DNA of 15,287 bases from CAZTVF01 sp964616985 (GTDB lineage Bacteria > Planctomycetota > Phycisphaerae > SM23-33), in contig CAZTVF010000122.1 in the NCBI GenBank assembly GCA_964616985.1, positions 1 to 15,287 of the forward strand, in the 5' to 3' direction. This document shows positions 1 to 8,833 of the stretch, in pieces. Position 1 is the stretch's first letter; the number at the start of each line of letters is the position of its first letter. A program made the position numbers and the translations under genes. Under the pieces are notes generated by a model. That model made no database searches. It had not been told where the DNA came from and saw only the letters and a list, made by a program, of their open reading frames with translations.

Positions 1-54
1 GCTGCGGAAGCATCGCGTTTATGCATCTCGGATTTGAATCTGCGAATCCGCAAT

Positions 55-74
55 CGGGCTGCGGGCGCAGCCCG
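55..74 (-). terminator. GC-rich hairpin just after the membrane kinase gene, possible terminator
   Basis: CGGGCTGC (55-62) and GCAGCCCG (67-74) are perfect 8-bp arms around a 4-nt loop, starting 6 nt past the stop codon of the kinase gene at 81-83. The position suits a transcription end, but no run of T follows on the minus strand, so it would not be a classical intrinsic terminator. It may only protect the mRNA 3' end or be a chance dyad in GC-rich DNA. Confidence 0.4.
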
Positions 75-80
75 CGTGCG

Positions 81-2792
81 TCACTGCGGCAGCGAGAAGC
101 AGAAGGTGCTGCCCTGCCGGGGGACCGACTCGATCCATATCCTGCCGCCGTGCTGTTCGACGATCTTCTTGCAGATGGCCAGGCCGATGCCGGTCCCGGC
201 ATACTGCTGGCGCGTGTGCAGTCGCTGGAAGATCAGGAAGACGCGGTCATGGAACTCCGGCTCGATGCCGATGCCGTTGTCCTTCACCCAGAAGCGCCAG
301 TGGCTTCCTTCGCGGGTGGCGCCGATCTCGACCTTGGGCGCGACGCCCTCGCGGCGGAATTTGATCGCGTTGCCGATGAGGTTCTGGAACAGCTGGACCA
401 TCTGCGTCGGGTCGGCCTGCACGTCCGGCAGATCGCTCTGAACGACCTCCACGCCGGTCTCGGCGATGCTGGCGCCGAGATTGGCCAGCGCCGCCGCGAC
501 CGCCTTGCTGCTCGAGACGGTCTGACGCATGCGCTCGCCCGCGCCCACGCGGGAGTAGGTCAGCAGGTCCAGCACGAGGCTGGACATCCGCTCGGCGCCT
601 TCATTGATGAACTGCAGGTACTCCCCCGCCCGATCCTCGAGCTTGTCGCGGTGGCGGTCCCATAGCAATTGCACGAACGACCGCACCTGGCGGAGCGGCT
701 CCTGCAGATCGTGGCTGGTGATGTAGGCAAACTGCTCCAGTTCGCGGTTGGAGCGGGCGAGTTCCTCGGCCGTCTTGCGCAGCGCATCCTCGGCCGCCTT
801 GCGGTCGCTGATGTCGATCTGCGCCACCGTCAGGCCGACCATCTCCCCTCCGTCGTTACGAAGGGGCTCGGCCCGGGCGAGGTAGCACCACGCGACGCCG
901 CGGGTGCGGCCGGAGACTTCGCGGCTCTGGGCCTGGCCGGTGGCGAGCACGTGCTTCAGCAGCGACATGAGTTCCTGTACGTCCTGCGGGTCGATCAACT
1001 CATCGGGGCGTTTGCCGATCACCATCTCGGGCGTGAAGCCATGACGCGTGTTGTAGACCCACGTGTATCGCAGGTCCAGGTCCATCGCCGCCACCGTCAC
1101 CGGCGAGCCCTGCAGCGCCACGCGGAAACGCTCCTCGCTCAACGCCAGCGCCGCCTGCACGCGCTTGGCCTCCGTCGTGTCCATCATCACGCCGTACGAT
1201 CGGACCACCTCGCCGGAGGCGTCGCTCTCGAAGCGGCCTCGCGCTTCGAGCCACCGCACCGTGCCGTCAGGCCAGAGGGTGCGGAATTCGTGCGCGTAGG
1301 AGCCTCGCTCCTTCAGCGCCTGCTTCAGGGACGCCTCGGTGGCCGGCAGGTCCAGCGGATGAACGCGATCGGCCCACGCGCGGTAGCCGGGCGTGACATC
1401 GCCGGGCTTGTAGCCCATCATGGTGTAGTGGGCGTCGTTCCATATCGTCTCGCCCGTGGGCACGTGCCAGTCCCACGCGGCCATCTGCCCGGCCTCCAGG
1501 GCCAGTCGCAGCCGCTGTTCGCCCTGCTGGGCCCGCTGGCGCAGGCGGACCTGCTCGGTCGTATCCATCAACGAAAACACCAGCCCCTGCACCGCGCCAT
1601 CCTTGTCTTTCACGGGCAGCAGCGTCCAGTCCCAGTACGTCACCCCGCGCTGGGGCTGGTCGGGGAAGGAGAAGGGCTTGTCGACGTACTCCGCCGCCAC
1701 GCCCGTGTCGCGCACGCGGGTGAAGATGGCCTCATTCTCCGCATCAGGGTACAGGTCGAAATGGTTCTTCCCAATCATCTCCTCGGGCGTATAGCCGCAC
1801 GTGCGGGCGTAGGTCTCGTTGACGCGGACGAAGTTAAAGTCGCGGTCCAGGTACACCAGGTGAAAGTTGGGTGTGCTGTTCATGACCGTCTGCAGCAGGT
1901 CGCGCTCGCGCTGCAGGCTCCTGGCCGCCTGCTCCAGGGCCCGCTCCAGCGGGATCCGCCAAGAGCCGGATTCGCCGATGGTGCTCAGGATCGCCAGCAG
2001 CATGTACACCCCGCCCAGCCACTGCACGATCCGTCCCAGCCAGCTCAGCGGCGTGGCCGGGGCGGGCGCCGCCCCCACGCTGGCCAGACCCACGCCCAGC
2101 ATCGCCAGGCCCAGGCAGAACCACCGCGAGAACCTCGTCTGCGTGCGAATGTGCAGGCGGGCATAGAGAACGGCGGCAATCAGGAACCCCAGCACGGCCG
2201 AGCCCAGCACGGCCTGCCTCAGCGGCGTGAACCCGCCCCGAGGTGTGGTGAAATCGGGGATGACCTCGACGACGGCACCCAACACCAGAAGCCCCACCCC
2301 CGAGGCGGCCGCGACGTATAGCACGACGACCGGCCCCGCCCGCCCCCCAGCGGCCGCCGCCCCCGTGCGCTGGCCCTTGGCCTGGATCGCGCTGATCATG
2401 AACAGCACCGCCGCCAGCAGCATGCCGCCGTTATGGACAACTAGCGATACGTTCAACTGGCTGTGCAGCAGCGGCCCGGCCAGCAGATACGTGACGCCGA
2501 AGACAACCGAGCCGGCGCCCAGCGAAAGCATTCCGCGGGAGTGGTGGCCCAGGTACGTCTGTGCCGACAGGTACGCCACCAGCAGCGCCGCCGACGCACA
2601 GAACAGCGTGTTGAAGGTGGCCAGCAGCCCCGGGATTTCCCAGGGAGTCTCGAGGCGAAGCGCCGACAGGATCGTCGCGGCCGGCAACACCAGCATCACG
2701 GGCAGCCACGCCATCGCACGCGGCCAGAAACGATACGGAGACCCTTGGGGGATAGAGGAAGGGGACATATTGGGATCTGTCGCTTCGGCCAC
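81..2792 (-). CDS. Membrane-anchored multi-PAS sensor histidine kinase
   Basis: Sensor kinase that should autophosphorylate on a histidine and pass the phosphate to an unseen response regulator. Numbering from the upstream GTG at 2807 (908 residues): hydrophobic N-terminal region of roughly seven or eight membrane segments (about 33-275, MASE-like), three PAS domains (about 305-420, 430-550, 556-672), HisKA with H-box SHDLQEP (His699), and HATPase_c with N-box QNLIGNAIKF (Asn809, Asn813), G1 box DNGIGI (Asp843) and G2 GTGIGLAI (871-878). Start choice: AAGGAG at 2802-2797 lies 4 nt before a GTG at 2792, so translation probably starts there (903 residues); GTG 2807 has no such site, and ATG 2768 is a third option. 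No receiver domain. The catalytic half is strikingly like that of the kinase at 6698-8833. It lies 261 nt downstream of the propeller gene, so it may have its own promoter. Signal and partner are unknown. Confidence 0.9.
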   Translation of the reverse strand: MAEATDPNMSPSSIPQGSPYRFWPRAMAWLPVMLVLPAATILSALRLETPWEIPGLLATFNTLFCASAALLVAYLSAQTYLGHHSRGMLSLGAGSVVFGVTYLLAGPLLHSQLNVSLVVHNGGMLLAAVLFMISAIQAKGQRTGAAAAGGRAGPVVVLYVAAASGVGLLVLGAVVEVIPDFTTPRGGFTPLRQAVLGSAVLGFLIAAVLYARLHIRTQTRFSRWFCLGLAMLGVGLASVGAAPAPATPLSWLGRIVQWLGGVYMLLAILSTIGESGSWRIPLERALEQAARSLQRERDLLQTVMNSTPNFHLVYLDRDFNFVRVNETYARTCGYTPEEMIGKNHFDLYPDAENEAIFTRVRDTGVAAEYVDKPFSFPDQPQRGVTYWDWTLLPVKDKDGAVQGLVFSLMDTTEQVRLRQRAQQGEQRLRLALEAGQMAAWDWHVPTGETIWNDAHYTMMGYKPGDVTPGYRAWADRVHPLDLPATEASLKQALKERGSYAHEFRTLWPDGTVRWLEARGRFESDASGEVVRSYGVMMDTTEAKRVQAALALSEERFRVALQGSPVTVAAMDLDLRYTWVYNTRHGFTPEMVIGKRPDELIDPQDVQELMSLLKHVLATGQAQSREVSGRTRGVAWCYLARAEPLRNDGGEMVGLTVAQIDISDRKAAEDALRKTAEELARSNRELEQFAYITSHDLQEPLRQVRSFVQLLWDRHRDKLEDRAGEYLQFINEGAERMSSLVLDLLTYSRVGAGERMRQTVSSSKAVAAALANLGASIAETGVEVVQSDLPDVQADPTQMVQLFQNLIGNAIKFRREGVAPKVEIGATREGSHWRFWVKDNGIGIEPEFHDRVFLIFQRLHTRQQYAGTGIGLAICKKIVEQHGGRIWIESVPRQGSTFCFSLPQ

Positions 2793-2855
2793 AGTTCTCC
2801 TTCGCACCGAGGATGTGTGTCGCCAGCATATCGCGGCCGATGCGAAAGAACATCC

Positions 2856-2888
2856 GGGATTTCCCCATATTCGATTAGGTGAAATCCC
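2856..2888. promoter_or_regulatory. Inverted repeat upstream of the membrane kinase, operator candidate
   Basis: GGGATTTC (2856-2863) and GAAATCCC (2881-2888) are perfect 8-bp arms with a 17-nt AT-richer spacer, about 65-95 nt ahead of the kinase start. Symmetry and position suit a dimeric regulator site in the kinase promoter region. No convincing -35/-10 pair was found on the minus strand, so the operator reading is inference. A smaller GGGAAT/ATTCCC dyad occurs upstream of kaiC. Confidence 0.35.
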
Positions 2889-2958
2889 TACCTTTGCTGG
2901 CGCCGTGCGCCAGAGCCTGTCACTGCGGGCGGATCAGTGCGCGTGCGCAGGCTTGGTC

Positions 2959-2986
2959 GTCCCTGCGGCATCGGCAGGGCCGGGAC
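2959..2986 (-). terminator. Hairpin downstream of the propeller gene, weak terminator candidate
   Basis: CCCTGC (2961-2966) pairs with GCAGGG (2974-2979); an alternative outer pairing is GTCCC (2959-2963) with GGGAC (2982-2986). It lies in the 261-nt gap between the propeller stop and the membrane kinase start, where the long minus-strand transcript could end. No T-run follows on the minus strand, so termination is only a possibility. Confidence 0.25.
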
Positions 2987-3068
2987 CCGTTTGCTGTTTG
3001 TTTCGGATTTCGAGTTTGCGATAGCGAATCAGCATCAACCTGAAACACTACACTAGCTCACGGAGTCC

Positions 3069-3992
3069 TCAGGTGCTTCCCCAGGCCGTGCCGGTGCCGG
3101 TGGCGCCGAAATCGTTGCCGTTGTAGAACATCAGGTACCCCTGCGGCTGCTTGAGCACGTAGGCGTACTCGACCATCTGCGAGTCCCAGCCCTCGGCCGA
3201 GGGGGCGACGCCTTCGCGGCCGCGCCGCCACGAGAGCCCGTCGGCCGACTCGGCGTAGCCGATTCGGTACGTCGAACCCTCCGACCGCCGGCAGAACCAC
3301 ATGCGATAGCCGTCGCTCTCGGCCAAGACCATCGGGCGGGCCACGCAATACTCGGTGTCGTCGGCAAAGTCCAGCGCGACGTTGTCGGCCGGCTTTCGCC
3401 ACACGATGCCGTCGTCCGATTCGGCATAACGGATGTGGTAGTAGTGGCGGTATCCGCCGCCCGGCAGCGGCCGCCACTGGCGGATGCTGGTGTACCACAT
3501 CCGCCACAGGTCGCTGTGCTGGCGAAGCACGAAGACCGTGCCGATGCCGATGGGGTCGGTGGCGTCCCGCATGGCCAGCGGCGCGTGCGACCATCGCTGC
3601 CAGGTCGCGCCGTTGTCGCGGCTGATGGCCAGCCCGCACCAGTTGCAGAAGATGCCGCTGCACGCCGGCCCCCACCCCGCGTAGTACATGTACAGCACCG
3701 AGTCCGACACCCGCACGACCATCGGCATGCACAGGCCCGCGCAGTCGAAGCACCCCATCGGCCCCGCCGACAGCACCGGGTTTGCCGGGTCCTCGGCCAC
3801 GACGGCCAGCTTGCTGTCCAGGTCCAGCCAGCCGATCTGGAACTGCTGGGCCGCATCGCGCCCCGTCAGGAAAACGCGGTACCCGCCCTCCCACGGCAGC
3901 ACCGACACCATGCCGCTATGGCTCCTTCGCCACGTCGGCCCATCCTGCGGGCGGATGCACAGCCCTTGCTTGGTCCACTGGATCGTCTTCAT
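3069..3992 (-). CDS. Five-bladed beta-propeller, glycosidase-like protein
   Basis: A 307-residue protein, the usual size of a five-bladed propeller of the GH32/43/68/130 type. Blade-like repeats are visible: VLYMYYAGWG (99-108), GLAISRDNGATW (120-131), LWRMWYTS (162-169), YHIRYAESDDGIVW (185-198), YRMWFCRR (229-236), YRIGYAESADGLSW (242-255) and YLMFYNG (286-292). The recurring ESDDGxxW-type turns are typical of these folds. Acidic candidates for catalysis exist (for example Glu275 in QMVEYAYV), but I cannot assign a family or substrate; it may instead be a non-catalytic sugar-binding or modifying protein. No signal peptide, so it is probably cytoplasmic. Its ATG overlaps the stop of the CheB-CheR gene as ATGA, which implies translational coupling: odd for a carbohydrate-type protein placed in a signalling operon. 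Confidence 0.8.
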   Translation of the reverse strand: MKTIQWTKQGLCIRPQDGPTWRRSHSGMVSVLPWEGGYRVFLTGRDAAQQFQIGWLDLDSKLAVVAEDPANPVLSAGPMGCFDCAGLCMPMVVRVSDSVLYMYYAGWGPACSGIFCNWCGLAISRDNGATWQRWSHAPLAMRDATDPIGIGTVFVLRQHSDLWRMWYTSIRQWRPLPGGGYRHYYHIRYAESDDGIVWRKPADNVALDFADDTEYCVARPMVLAESDGYRMWFCRRSEGSTYRIGYAESADGLSWRRGREGVAPSAEGWDSQMVEYAYVLKQPQGYLMFYNGNDFGATGTGTAWGST

Positions 3993-6682
3993 CGTTCAGA
4001 TTCTTTGCGTTTGCGTTCGCTGATGTCGGTGACGGTCGCCATCGTGACCAAGCCTTCGGTGTTGTCGCCCAGGGGCGTCAGGGCGATCTCGACGGGGAAC
4101 TCCGTGCCGTCTCTGCGCAAGGCAAGCAGGTCGCGCCCTGCGCCCATGGGCCGCTCCTTGGGCTGAGCGACAAACCCGGCCCGGTAGGAAACGTGCTGTT
4201 TGCGGAACCGCTGCGGCAGGAGCGTTTCAATGGGGCGGCCAATCAGTTCGTCGCGCGAGTAACCGAACATGATCTCGGCCCGGCGATTGGCCAGCGTGAT
4301 GGTCCCATCCACGGCGGCCAGCAGCAGGGCGTTCGGTGATGATTCCACAAGCTTTCGGAATCGGTCCTCGGTCCTTCGAACCACCTCATTGGCCTGCCCG
4401 AGCTGATCCACCTTGTCCTGGAGTTGGCTGACGACGGCCATCAACTCCTCGTTGCTTGACTGGAGTTCTTCTGTCGAGCTCACCAGTTCCTCGTTCATGG
4501 ACTGGAGTTCCTCGTTGGTCGAGGTGACTTCTTCATTGGCGGCGCGAAGATCCTCGTTGGAGGACTGGAGTTCCTGGATCGTCGCCTGCAGGTCATGCTG
4601 GGTTGCCAGCAGTTCATCTTCCAGCCGCTTCACGGCCGCTTCGTTCTCGGGCGGCACAAGCACCTCGGCGCCGGCCGCCTGCGGTCCCGATGCATCCTCA
4701 AAGAACACCACCAGCATCGGCTCGATCTGCGGCCGCTGCGTGACAGGGGCCACCATGATGCGTGCGAAGGCAGCGCCCTCCTCGCGCGCCAGGGGCACAC
4801 CCTCCAGGACGATCGCCTTTCCCTCGTGGATCGCCTTGTGCATCGCCAGGCGCAGCTGGGTGGACACTCTCTCGCTGACCAGTTCGTAGAGGCTGAAATT
4901 CGGCCCCCGGGCCGGAAGATTCACATACCGGTCGGCCTGCCCGTGGAACTGAAGCACGGCGCCCTTGCGGTCAACGAGCACGGCCGTGGCGCCATATCGC
5001 TTGAGGATCTCCAGCCTGACCACGTCGGCAAAGTTGGAGGTCGCGGGTCCGCCGACGACGTGCGGCAGCGGCGCGCTCCTTCTGCGACCCGGGAGCAGGG
5101 GCGAGTCCAGGATCGGCGGGCGGGCCGGCGTCAGGCGGCGGCATAGCTTGCCCCTGTTTCCGATGGGCTCGAAGAGGTCGGACAGCCCGGCGATCGTCTC
5201 CGACCTACCCAGGAAGAGGAAGCCGCCGGGCTTGAGGGCGAAGTTGAACAGCGCCATCAACCTGCCCTGCGCGTCGGTGTTCAGGTAGATCATCAGGTTG
5301 CGGCAACTGACAAGGTCCATCTTCGAAAACGGTGGGTCGGTGATGACATTCTGCGCGGCAAAGGTCAGCGCCGCGCGGAGCGATTCCTTGACCTGGTAGC
5401 CCTTTTCCCTCCGCACGAAGAACTTCGCCAGACGGTCGGCGCCGACATCGGCCGCGATATTCTCGGGGTAGTAGCCGGCACGGGCCGTCTCCAGCTCATC
5501 CTCATCCAGGTCCGTCGCGAACAACTGCAGAGGACAGTTCTTTCCAGCCTTCGCCACCTCCTCGATCAGCAGCATGACGATGGAATACGCCTCTTCGCCC
5601 GATGCGCAGGCCGGTATCCAGACACGGAAGGGCTCGTCATCGGACTTCGACCGAACCAGCGGCGCGATGGCCAGGCTTCGGAGATCCTCGAACGCCTCCG
5701 GGTCGCGAAAGAAGGACGTGACATTAATGAGGATGTCCTTCAGCAGCAGCTTCACCTCGCCGGGGTCGCGGCGCAGCAGGGACAGGTACTGCCCGACCTC
5801 CGCAATGTGCAACATCCCCATGCGCCGGCCGATGCGCCGCAAAAGCGTCATTGGCTTGTAGCAGCGAAAGTCGCAGCCGGTCTGCGCCAGCAGCACGGCC
5901 AAGATCTCCACGACCTCGCCGGTTATCCCGTGAGCCTCAAGCCCCTGGGATAGCCCCTGTTGTTTGACATACGGGTGCCGAAGGTACTGCAGGACCGCCT
6001 GGGGCATCTGCCGGGGCGTCAGAACGTGATCCGCAAGCCCCGCCGTGATTGCACCGCGAGGCATGTCGCCAAACTGCGCGTTCGTGGGGTCCTGGGCGAT
6101 GACCATGCCCCCGCCCCCGCGGATAGCCCGGGCGCCGAGGGTTCCGTCCGTACCGGCCCCGGACAAGAGAATGCAGATGGCCCGCTCCTTGTGACCCTCG
6201 GCCAGGCAGCGGAAGAAGAAGTCGATGGACATCCGCGCCCCATGGTCCTGGACAGGTTCGGCCAGGAACAGCTTCCCGTCGCGAATACCCAGATGATGAT
6301 TGGGGGGAATGATGTAGACGCAGTCGGGCTCGACCTGCTGCCCGTCCTGTGCCTGCATGACGCGCATCGAGGTATGTTTTGCCAGGATGGCCGGCAGCAG
6401 GCTTTCGTGCTCCGGCGACAGGTGCTGGATGACCACGAATGCCGCCCCGGCATCCGATGGCATGGCGTCAAAGAATGCCTCGAAGGCCTCCAATGCTCCG
6501 GCCGACCCGCCGAGACCCACCACCGGGACTCTGCCCTGCTCCTGGGCGACTTGGCTCGCTTGCCCCTCGGCTGGGGCCCCACTGCCTGTTGCGGCCTCGC
6601 CTTTGGACGCGTGGGGTTCTCCAGAGTCATCGTTCGGACGGCGTTCATCGTTCACATCGCACCGGTTCCTTCTGGGCTCCAT
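3989..6682 (-). CDS. CheB-CheR-PAS hybrid signalling protein
   Basis: An 897-residue fusion. CheB methylesterase domain (about 51-240) keeps the catalytic triad: Ser60 in GGSAGALEA, His87 in VIQHLSP and Asp179 in GAGTDGTLG. CheR methyltransferase (about 250-515) has NVTSFFRDP (320-328), the SAM-binding PACASGEEAYS (357-367) and LVSCRNLMIYL (457-467). Then a PAS-like segment (about 553-660), a coiled coil rich in SSNEELxxxNEE heptads (about 683-765) and a C-terminal PAS domain (about 772-888). The CheB part lacks its usual receiver domain. Many relatives continue into a histidine kinase; here the protein stops after PAS, with separate kinase genes nearby. No chemoreceptor or CheA/W gene is in view, so a role outside classical chemotaxis is likely. 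Start: GGAG about 6 nt before ATG at 6682, 15 nt after the upstream kinase stop. It overlaps the next gene by 4 nt (ATGA). Confidence 0.93.
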   Translation of the reverse strand: MEPRRNRCDVNDERRPNDDSGEPHASKGEAATGSGAPAEGQASQVAQEQGRVPVVGLGGSAGALEAFEAFFDAMPSDAGAAFVVIQHLSPEHESLLPAILAKHTSMRVMQAQDGQQVEPDCVYIIPPNHHLGIRDGKLFLAEPVQDHGARMSIDFFFRCLAEGHKERAICILLSGAGTDGTLGARAIRGGGGMVIAQDPTNAQFGDMPRGAITAGLADHVLTPRQMPQAVLQYLRHPYVKQQGLSQGLEAHGITGEVVEILAVLLAQTGCDFRCYKPMTLLRRIGRRMGMLHIAEVGQYLSLLRRDPGEVKLLLKDILINVTSFFRDPEAFEDLRSLAIAPLVRSKSDDEPFRVWIPACASGEEAYSIVMLLIEEVAKAGKNCPLQLFATDLDEDELETARAGYYPENIAADVGADRLAKFFVRREKGYQVKESLRAALTFAAQNVITDPPFSKMDLVSCRNLMIYLNTDAQGRLMALFNFALKPGGFLFLGRSETIAGLSDLFEPIGNRGKLCRRLTPARPPILDSPLLPGRRRSAPLPHVVGGPATSNFADVVRLEILKRYGATAVLVDRKGAVLQFHGQADRYVNLPARGPNFSLYELVSERVSTQLRLAMHKAIHEGKAIVLEGVPLAREEGAAFARIMVAPVTQRPQIEPMLVVFFEDASGPQAAGAEVLVPPENEAAVKRLEDELLATQHDLQATIQELQSSNEDLRAANEEVTSTNEELQSMNEELVSSTEELQSSNEELMAVVSQLQDKVDQLGQANEVVRRTEDRFRKLVESSPNALLLAAVDGTITLANRRAEIMFGYSRDELIGRPIETLLPQRFRKQHVSYRAGFVAQPKERPMGAGRDLLALRRDGTEFPVEIALTPLGDNTEGLVTMATVTDISERKRKESER

Positions 6683-6697
6683 GGCGACTCCAAGGGG

Positions 6698-8833
6698 TCA
6701 TTTTCCTGCAGCCGGCAGCGTAAAGAAGAACGTCGAACCCTCCTGGGGCTGCGACTCCACCCAGATCCGCCCGCCGTGGCGCTCGACGATCTTCTTGCAG
6801 ATGGCCAGGCCGATGCCCGTGCCCGCGTACTTCTCGCGGGCGTGCAGGCGCTGGAAGATGACGAAGATGCGATCCCGTTGCGCCGGCGGGATTCCAATGC
6901 CGTTGTCCTTGACCTGAAACACCCAGTGGGCCCCATCCCGCCTGGCGCTGATGCGAATCTCGGGGCGGCGGCCCTCCAGGCGGAACTTGATCGCGTTGGC
7001 GACGAGATTCTGCAATAGCTGCCTCATCTGGCCCAGATCGGCCACAACCGTCGGCAAGGGATCCACGGTGATCACGGCATCGGATTCGGCGATGGTGGCC
7101 CGCAGGTTGGCCTGGATGTATTTCGCCACGGCCGAAAGATCCACCGCGGCCTTCTCCATCTCCTTGGCCCCCGCCCGCGAATAATCGAGCAGGTCCTTGA
7201 TCAGGTTGGACATCCGGTTGGCGCCGTCGACGGAAAAACTGATGTATTCCTGGGCCTTGGCATCGAGCTGTTCTTTGTACCTGTCCCGCAGCAGCTGCAG
7301 GAAGCCCGTCACCATCCGCAGCGGCTCTTGAAGGTCATGGCTGGCGACGTACGCGAACTGCTCCAGGTCCTTGTTGGATCGGGCCAGTTCGTCGGCGGCC
7401 TGGGCCAGGCCCTCGTTCGCCCGTCGCAGGTCCATCTCCGCCCGCTTGCGTTCCGAGATGTCCTGGGCCGTGCCGACGAGCCGCACGGCGCGACCTTGTT
7501 CAAAGCTCACTTTCCCCGTTGCCGCCACCCAGCGTTCTTTGCCATCGGAGCGGCTGATGACTCGGTATTCCGCGCAGAAGCTTCCGTCTCCGGCCGGGTC
7601 CAGTGCCTTGTCAAGGGCCGCCTTGGTCGGCGCTCGGTCCTCTTCATGCAGACCCGCCATAAACGTGTCGAAGGTGATTGGCTCGCCCTCTGCCATGCCC
7701 CACAGCTTCCGCATGCGGGCGTCCCACTGAATCGTCCCGGAGGTTATGTCGTAGTCGTGAATTCCAAGCTGCGCCGCGTCGGTCGCGATCGTCAGGCGGT
7801 GCTGGCTCTCGCGCAGTGCCTCCTCGGCGCGGCGGCGCGGGGTGATGTCGCTGATCAGCCACCGCAGGCCGACGATCCTTCCTTGCTCGTCGTACGAGGC
7901 GGCCGCCGTCACCGAAGCCCAGAACCGCCGTCCCGCCAGCGCGCGGATCTCGACTTCCCAGTTGGGCAAAGCCCTCGTGCCCGCGTTCAGCGAGGTCAGC
8001 AGTTGGAGGTAACCCTCTTTGTACGCCGGTAACAACAGGGCCGAGAACGGATTGCCCTTCATCTCGCTGGTCGAAGCCCCCAGCAGCCGGGCCGCCGCCT
8101 GGTTCACTTCCTGGATCGTCCCCTCGGAGTCGGTCACCAAGTAGCCGTCCGGGGCCGTCTCAAACAGGTCCTGGTACCGCGCCCGCGTCCTATCCAGTTC
8201 CGCCCGCGAAGCCGCGAGCTCCTCATTCTGAACACGCAGCTCTTCCTCGGTGGCCGCCAGTTCCTCGTTCGCCGCTTGCAGCGCTTCCTGCTGGCGGCGA
8301 AGCTGCTGGATCAACTCCGTCGAGTTCTCCAACTCCGTCAAGTCGCTCGCCACGACGCAGATGCTCAACCCGTCGGGCTGGTTCAGTACGTTCGCCGAAA
8401 CATGCGCCGGAACCGCTGCGCCATCACTGGCTTTGAAAACAAGCCGCTGCCTGACCGGCTGCTGCTGCGCCGCTACCAGCAGCGAGGCGGCGGCCGAAAG
8501 ATTAGCCTCGGCGACAAACTCCGCCAGAGGCCGGCCGGTGATCTGCTCCAGCGGACACTTCACAAACTCGCCGAACTGGGCGTTGCAGAAGAGGATCTTG
8601 CCGTCGAAGGCGAGGGTGAACGCGGCCTCCTTCATGGTCTCGACGATCAGGCGATAGATCGAGTCGGTGCCCACCAGGGAGAAAATCTGCTCGCCCTTGC
8701 TGCCCGAGACGACGACGGCGTCCACCTCGCCCTCGCGAATGGCCCGCAGCGTGTCCTCCGCCTCCTCCAAGCGTATCTTCAGCTCTTCGTTCTCGCGGAG
8801 CAGGTCGGGTTTTGACTTCTTCGATTCACTCAT
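6698..8833 (-). CDS. Cytosolic multi-PAS sensor histidine kinase
   Basis: A 711-residue soluble kinase with no membrane segment. Order: short N-terminal coiled coil (about 8-32), PAS 1 (about 55-170), coiled coil with NEELAATEEELRVQNEEL (189-206), PAS 2 (about 217-335), PAS 3 (about 340-465), HisKA with SHDLQEPLR (His499) and HATPase_c with QNLVANAIKF (Asn609, Asn613), DNGIGI (Asp643) and GTGIGLAI (671-678). All catalytic boxes are intact; there is no receiver domain. It starts 113 nt after the last kaiB gene and ends 15 nt before the CheB-CheR gene. That placement makes it the best candidate for the kinase that reads the KaiBC state, by analogy with non-cyanobacterial kaiBC-kinase operons; it lacks the KaiB-like N-terminal domain of SasA, so any link to KaiC would have to work differently. 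The start ATG has only a weak AAGG about 6 nt ahead. Confidence 0.92.
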   Translation of the reverse strand: MSESKKSKPDLLRENEELKIRLEEAEDTLRAIREGEVDAVVVSGSKGEQIFSLVGTDSIYRLIVETMKEAAFTLAFDGKILFCNAQFGEFVKCPLEQITGRPLAEFVAEANLSAAASLLVAAQQQPVRQRLVFKASDGAAVPAHVSANVLNQPDGLSICVVASDLTELENSTELIQQLRRQQEALQAANEELAATEEELRVQNEELAASRAELDRTRARYQDLFETAPDGYLVTDSEGTIQEVNQAAARLLGASTSEMKGNPFSALLLPAYKEGYLQLLTSLNAGTRALPNWEVEIRALAGRRFWASVTAAASYDEQGRIVGLRWLISDITPRRRAEEALRESQHRLTIATDAAQLGIHDYDITSGTIQWDARMRKLWGMAEGEPITFDTFMAGLHEEDRAPTKAALDKALDPAGDGSFCAEYRVISRSDGKERWVAATGKVSFEQGRAVRLVGTAQDISERKRAEMDLRRANEGLAQAADELARSNKDLEQFAYVASHDLQEPLRMVTGFLQLLRDRYKEQLDAKAQEYISFSVDGANRMSNLIKDLLDYSRAGAKEMEKAAVDLSAVAKYIQANLRATIAESDAVITVDPLPTVVADLGQMRQLLQNLVANAIKFRLEGRRPEIRISARRDGAHWVFQVKDNGIGIPPAQRDRIFVIFQRLHAREKYAGTGIGLAICKKIVERHGGRIWVESQPQEGSTFFFTLPAAGK

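Noticed and set aside
669..2321. Long plus-strand open frame opposite the membrane kinase
   Set aside because: Antisense to a gene with clear PAS/HisKA/HATPase motifs; the translation is Arg/His/Gln-rich without any domain, as expected from GC-rich codon positions.
5960..7018. Plus-strand open frame spanning the CheB-CheR start and the kinase end
   Set aside because: It crosses the junction of two well-supported minus-strand genes and shows no recognisable domain.
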